From Hesseltinella vesiculosa (Eukaryota > Mucoromycota > Mucoromycetes > Mucorales > Cunninghamellaceae): 64,000 nt of DNA. The stretch is from contig MCGT01000039.1 in assembly GCA_002104935.1 (NCBI GenBank), forward strand, positions 1 through 64,000, written 5' to 3'. Each line of letters opens with the position of its first letter. The first letter of the stretch is position 1. The position numbers were made by a program, and so were the translations under genes. The notes under the pieces are model-generated. The model did no database searches. It saw nothing but the letters and a program-made list of their open reading frames with translations, and was not told the DNA's origin. Below are positions 61,640 to 64,000 of the stretch, piece by piece.

Positions 61640-64000
61640 TCAGACACATGCTATCGATTAAAAGCTTCCATTGACTTGGCCAAGCTGCCATTGGCCTTGG
61701 CCAGGCAAAACATAAAAGATAGACCTTCACATAAAAAAAACTTAATTCTCACTTATTTTTTCACACTTTTTTTTTTTCCCACGCAGACCTTGGCCAAGGT
61801 CTGAGTGAAGGCCAATGGCAGCCTGGCCAAGGTCTGAGTGAAAAAAAAAGTTTTTTTTATTAAGGTCTATCAGCTTGGCCAAGGTCAATCAGCCTGGCCA
61901 AGGTCAATGGCAGCCTGGCCAAGGTCTGAGTGAAAAAAAAAGTTTTTTTTTATTAAGGTCTATCTTTTTATACGTTTTGCCTGGCCAAGGTCAATGGCAG
62001 CTTGGCCAAGGTCAATGCAGCCTGGCCAAGGTCAATGCAGCCTGGCGAAGGTCAATGGCAGCCTGGCCAAGGTCAATGGCAGCCTGGCCAAGGTCAATGG
62101 CAGCCTGGCCAAGGTCAATGGCAGCCTGGCCAAGGTCAATGGCAGCCTGGCCAAGGTCAATGGCAGCTTGGCCAAGGTCAATGGCAGCCTGGCCAAGGTA
62201 ATGGCAACTTGGCCAAGGTCAATGGCAGCTTGGCCAAGGTCAATGGCAGCCTGGCCAAGGTCTGAGTGAAAAAAAAAAGTTTTTTTTATGGAAGGTCTAT
62301 CTTTTTTATACGTTTTGCCTGGCCAAGGTCAATGGCAGCCTGGCCAAGGTCAATGGCAGCCTGGCCAAGAATGGCAGCCTGGCCAAGGTCAATGCTCAAT
62401 GGCAGCTTGGCCAAGGTCTGAGTGAAAAAAAAAGTTTTTTTTTTAGTAAGGTCTATCTTTTTATACGTTTTACCTGGCCAAGGTCAATGGCAGCTTGGCC
62501 AAGGTCAATGCAGCCTGGCCAAGGTCAATGGCAGCCTGGCCAAGGTCAATGGCAGCTTGGCCAAGGTCAATGCAGCCTGGCCAAGGGCAGCCTGGCCAAG
62601 GTCAATGGCAGCTTGGCCAAGGTCAATGCAGCCTGGCCAAGGTCAATGCAGCCTGGCGAAGGTCAATGGCAGCCTGGCCAAGGTCAATGGCAGCTTGGCC
62701 AAGGTCAATGCAGCCTGGCCAAGGTCAATGCAGCCTGGCGAAGGTCAATGGCAGCCTGGCCAAGGTCAATGGCAGCCTGGCCAAGGTCAATGGCAGCCTG
62801 GCCAAGGTCAATGGCAGCCTGGCCAAGGTCAATGGCAGCCTGGCCAAGGTCAATGGCAGCTTGGCCAAGGTCAATGGCAGCCTGGCCAAGGTCAATGGCA
62901 ACTTGGCCAAGGTCAATGGCAGCCTGGCCAAGGTCAATGGCAGCCTGGCCAAGGTCTGAGTGAAAAAAAAAAGTTTTTTTTATGGAAGGTCTATCTTTTT
63001 TATACGTTTTGCCTGGCCAAGGCCAATGGCAGCTTGGCCAAGGTCAATAGCAGCCTGGCCAAGGTCAATGGCAGCTTGGCCAAGGTCAATGGCAGCCTGG
63101 CCAAGGTCAATGGCAACTTGGCCAAGGTCAATGGCAGCTTGGCCAAGGTCAATGGCAGCCTGGCCAAGGTCTGAGTGAAAAAAAAAAAGTTTTTTTTATG
63201 AAGGTCTATCTTTTTTATACGTTTTGCCTGGCCAAGGCCAATGGCAGCTTGGCCAAGGTCAATGGCAGCTTGGCCAAGGTCAATGGCAGCCTGGCCAAGG
63301 TCTGAGTGAAAAAAAAAAGTTTTTTTTATGGAAGGTCTATCTTTTTTATACGTTTTGCCTGGCCCTTTTTTATACGTTTTGCCTGGCCAAGGCCAATGGC
63401 AGCTTGGCCAAGGTCAATGGCAGCCTGGCCAAGGTCAATGGCAGCCTGGCCAAGGTCAATGCTCAATGGCAGCTTGGCCAAGGTCTGAGTGAAAAAAAAA
63501 GTTTTTTTTTTAGTTAGGTCTATCTTTTTATACGTTTTACCTGGCCAAGGTCAATGGCAGCTTGGCCAAGGTCAATGCAGCCTGGCCAAGGTCAATGGCA
63601 GCCTGGCCAAGGTCAATGGCAGCCTGGCCAAGGTCAATGGCAGCCTGGCCAAGGTCAATGGCAACTTGGCCAAGGTCAATGGCAGCTTGGCCAAGGTCAA
63701 TGGCAGCCTGGCCAAGGTCTGAGTGAAAAAAAAAAGTTTTTTTTATGGAAGGTCTATCTTTTTTATACGTTTTGCCTGGCCAAGGCCAATGGCAGCTTGG
63801 CCAAGGTCAATGGCAGCCTGGCCAAGGTCAATGGCAGCTTGGCCAAGGTCAATGCAGCCTGGCCAAGGTCAATGGCAGCTTGGCCAAGTCAATGCAGCCT
63901 GGCCAAGGTCAATGGCAGCCTGGCCAAGGTCAATGGCAGCCTGGCCAAGGTCAATGGCAGCTTGGCCAAGGTCAATGGCAGCTTGGCCAAGGTCAATGGC
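61640..64000 (+). repeat. 21-bp satellite array with higher-order spacers
   Basis: Over 2.2 kb of tandem units of CCTGGCCAAGGTCAATGGCA (21 bp with the final G), with CTTGGCCAAGG and 20-bp (AATGCAG) variants. About every 130-540 bp the array is broken by a conserved ~65-bp spacer: GGTCTGAGTG, nine to eleven A, seven to ten T, then a GGTCTATCTTTTTATACGTT segment. At least ten GTCTGAGTG spacer starts are seen between 61798 and 63720. The array continues past the window end. At its left edge (61670-61720) one unit plus spacer is in inverted orientation. Each unit contains the palindrome TTGGCCAA or TGGCCA. Confidence 0.96.

Noticed and set aside
61875..63722. Open frames starting MKKK with a hydrophobic stretch followed by PGQGQWQ repeats, resembling secreted repeat proteins
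   Set aside because: The start is a GTG within the A-run of the spacer, and the hydrophobic segment is the translated T-run. All three frames are open over the satellite, so it is a composition artefact.

Overview
The window is nuclear DNA from a filamentous fungus, most likely an early-diverging mould of the Mucoromycota (Mucorales-type). This is inferred from compact multi-exon genes with short GT-AG introns, long A/T homopolymers inside the introns, a fungal gene set (CYS3, MUS81, Vps24/Did2, Gyp7-type TBC, metacaspase, AIM41, ZPR1) and chromodomain Ty3/gypsy elements. No bacterial operons, Shine-Dalgarno sites or CRISPR arrays are seen. Species cannot be fixed from the sequence alone.

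Layout. 1-4.7 kb: a decayed Ty3/gypsy element (gag, pol) followed by the first copy of an unnamed dispersed ~240-bp repeat. 4.8-5.7 kb: degenerate transposon debris, including a C2H2 finger fragment. 5.9-36.6 kb: the gene-dense core, with TMEM164-like protein, a proline-rich protein, MUS81, two tandem short-chain dehydrogenases, cystathionine gamma-lyase, an AidB-like acyl-CoA dehydrogenase, two adjacent ESCRT-III genes (Did2, Vps24), a PDCD2/Tsr4 protein, a small basic protein, ZPR1, AIM41, a methyltransferase, a Gyp7-like RabGAP and a lipid phosphate phosphatase. 36.6-43.8 kb: sparse DNA with another dispersed-repeat copy, a tRNA-Lys(UUU) and a metacaspase. 43.9-49.3 kb: a 1729-residue adenylation-carrier-transmembrane/beta-helix megasynthase resembling the terminal part of poly-amino-acid synthetases.

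49.6-64 kb is accessory DNA. It contains a complete-looking 4560-bp Tc1/mariner transposon (TA duplication, 122-bp terminal inverted repeats, DD34E transposase, two extra helix-turn-helix ORFs and a 35-bp minisatellite), a 51-bp inverted repeat, another dispersed-repeat copy, a 5'-truncated LINE tail, a gene with a serine-recombinase-like domain, a truncated chromovirus with a 147-bp LTR, and a 21-bp satellite with higher-order structure that runs off the window end.

The core genes are mostly unrelated housekeeping functions. The clear functional groupings are the ESCRT-III pair and the tandem dehydrogenases. The most novel candidates are the megasynthase, the multi-gene mariner element and the serine-recombinase-like gene. 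Exon boundaries were inferred by eye from splice signals and reading-frame continuity. Those given explicitly were checked for frame; others are marked approximate.
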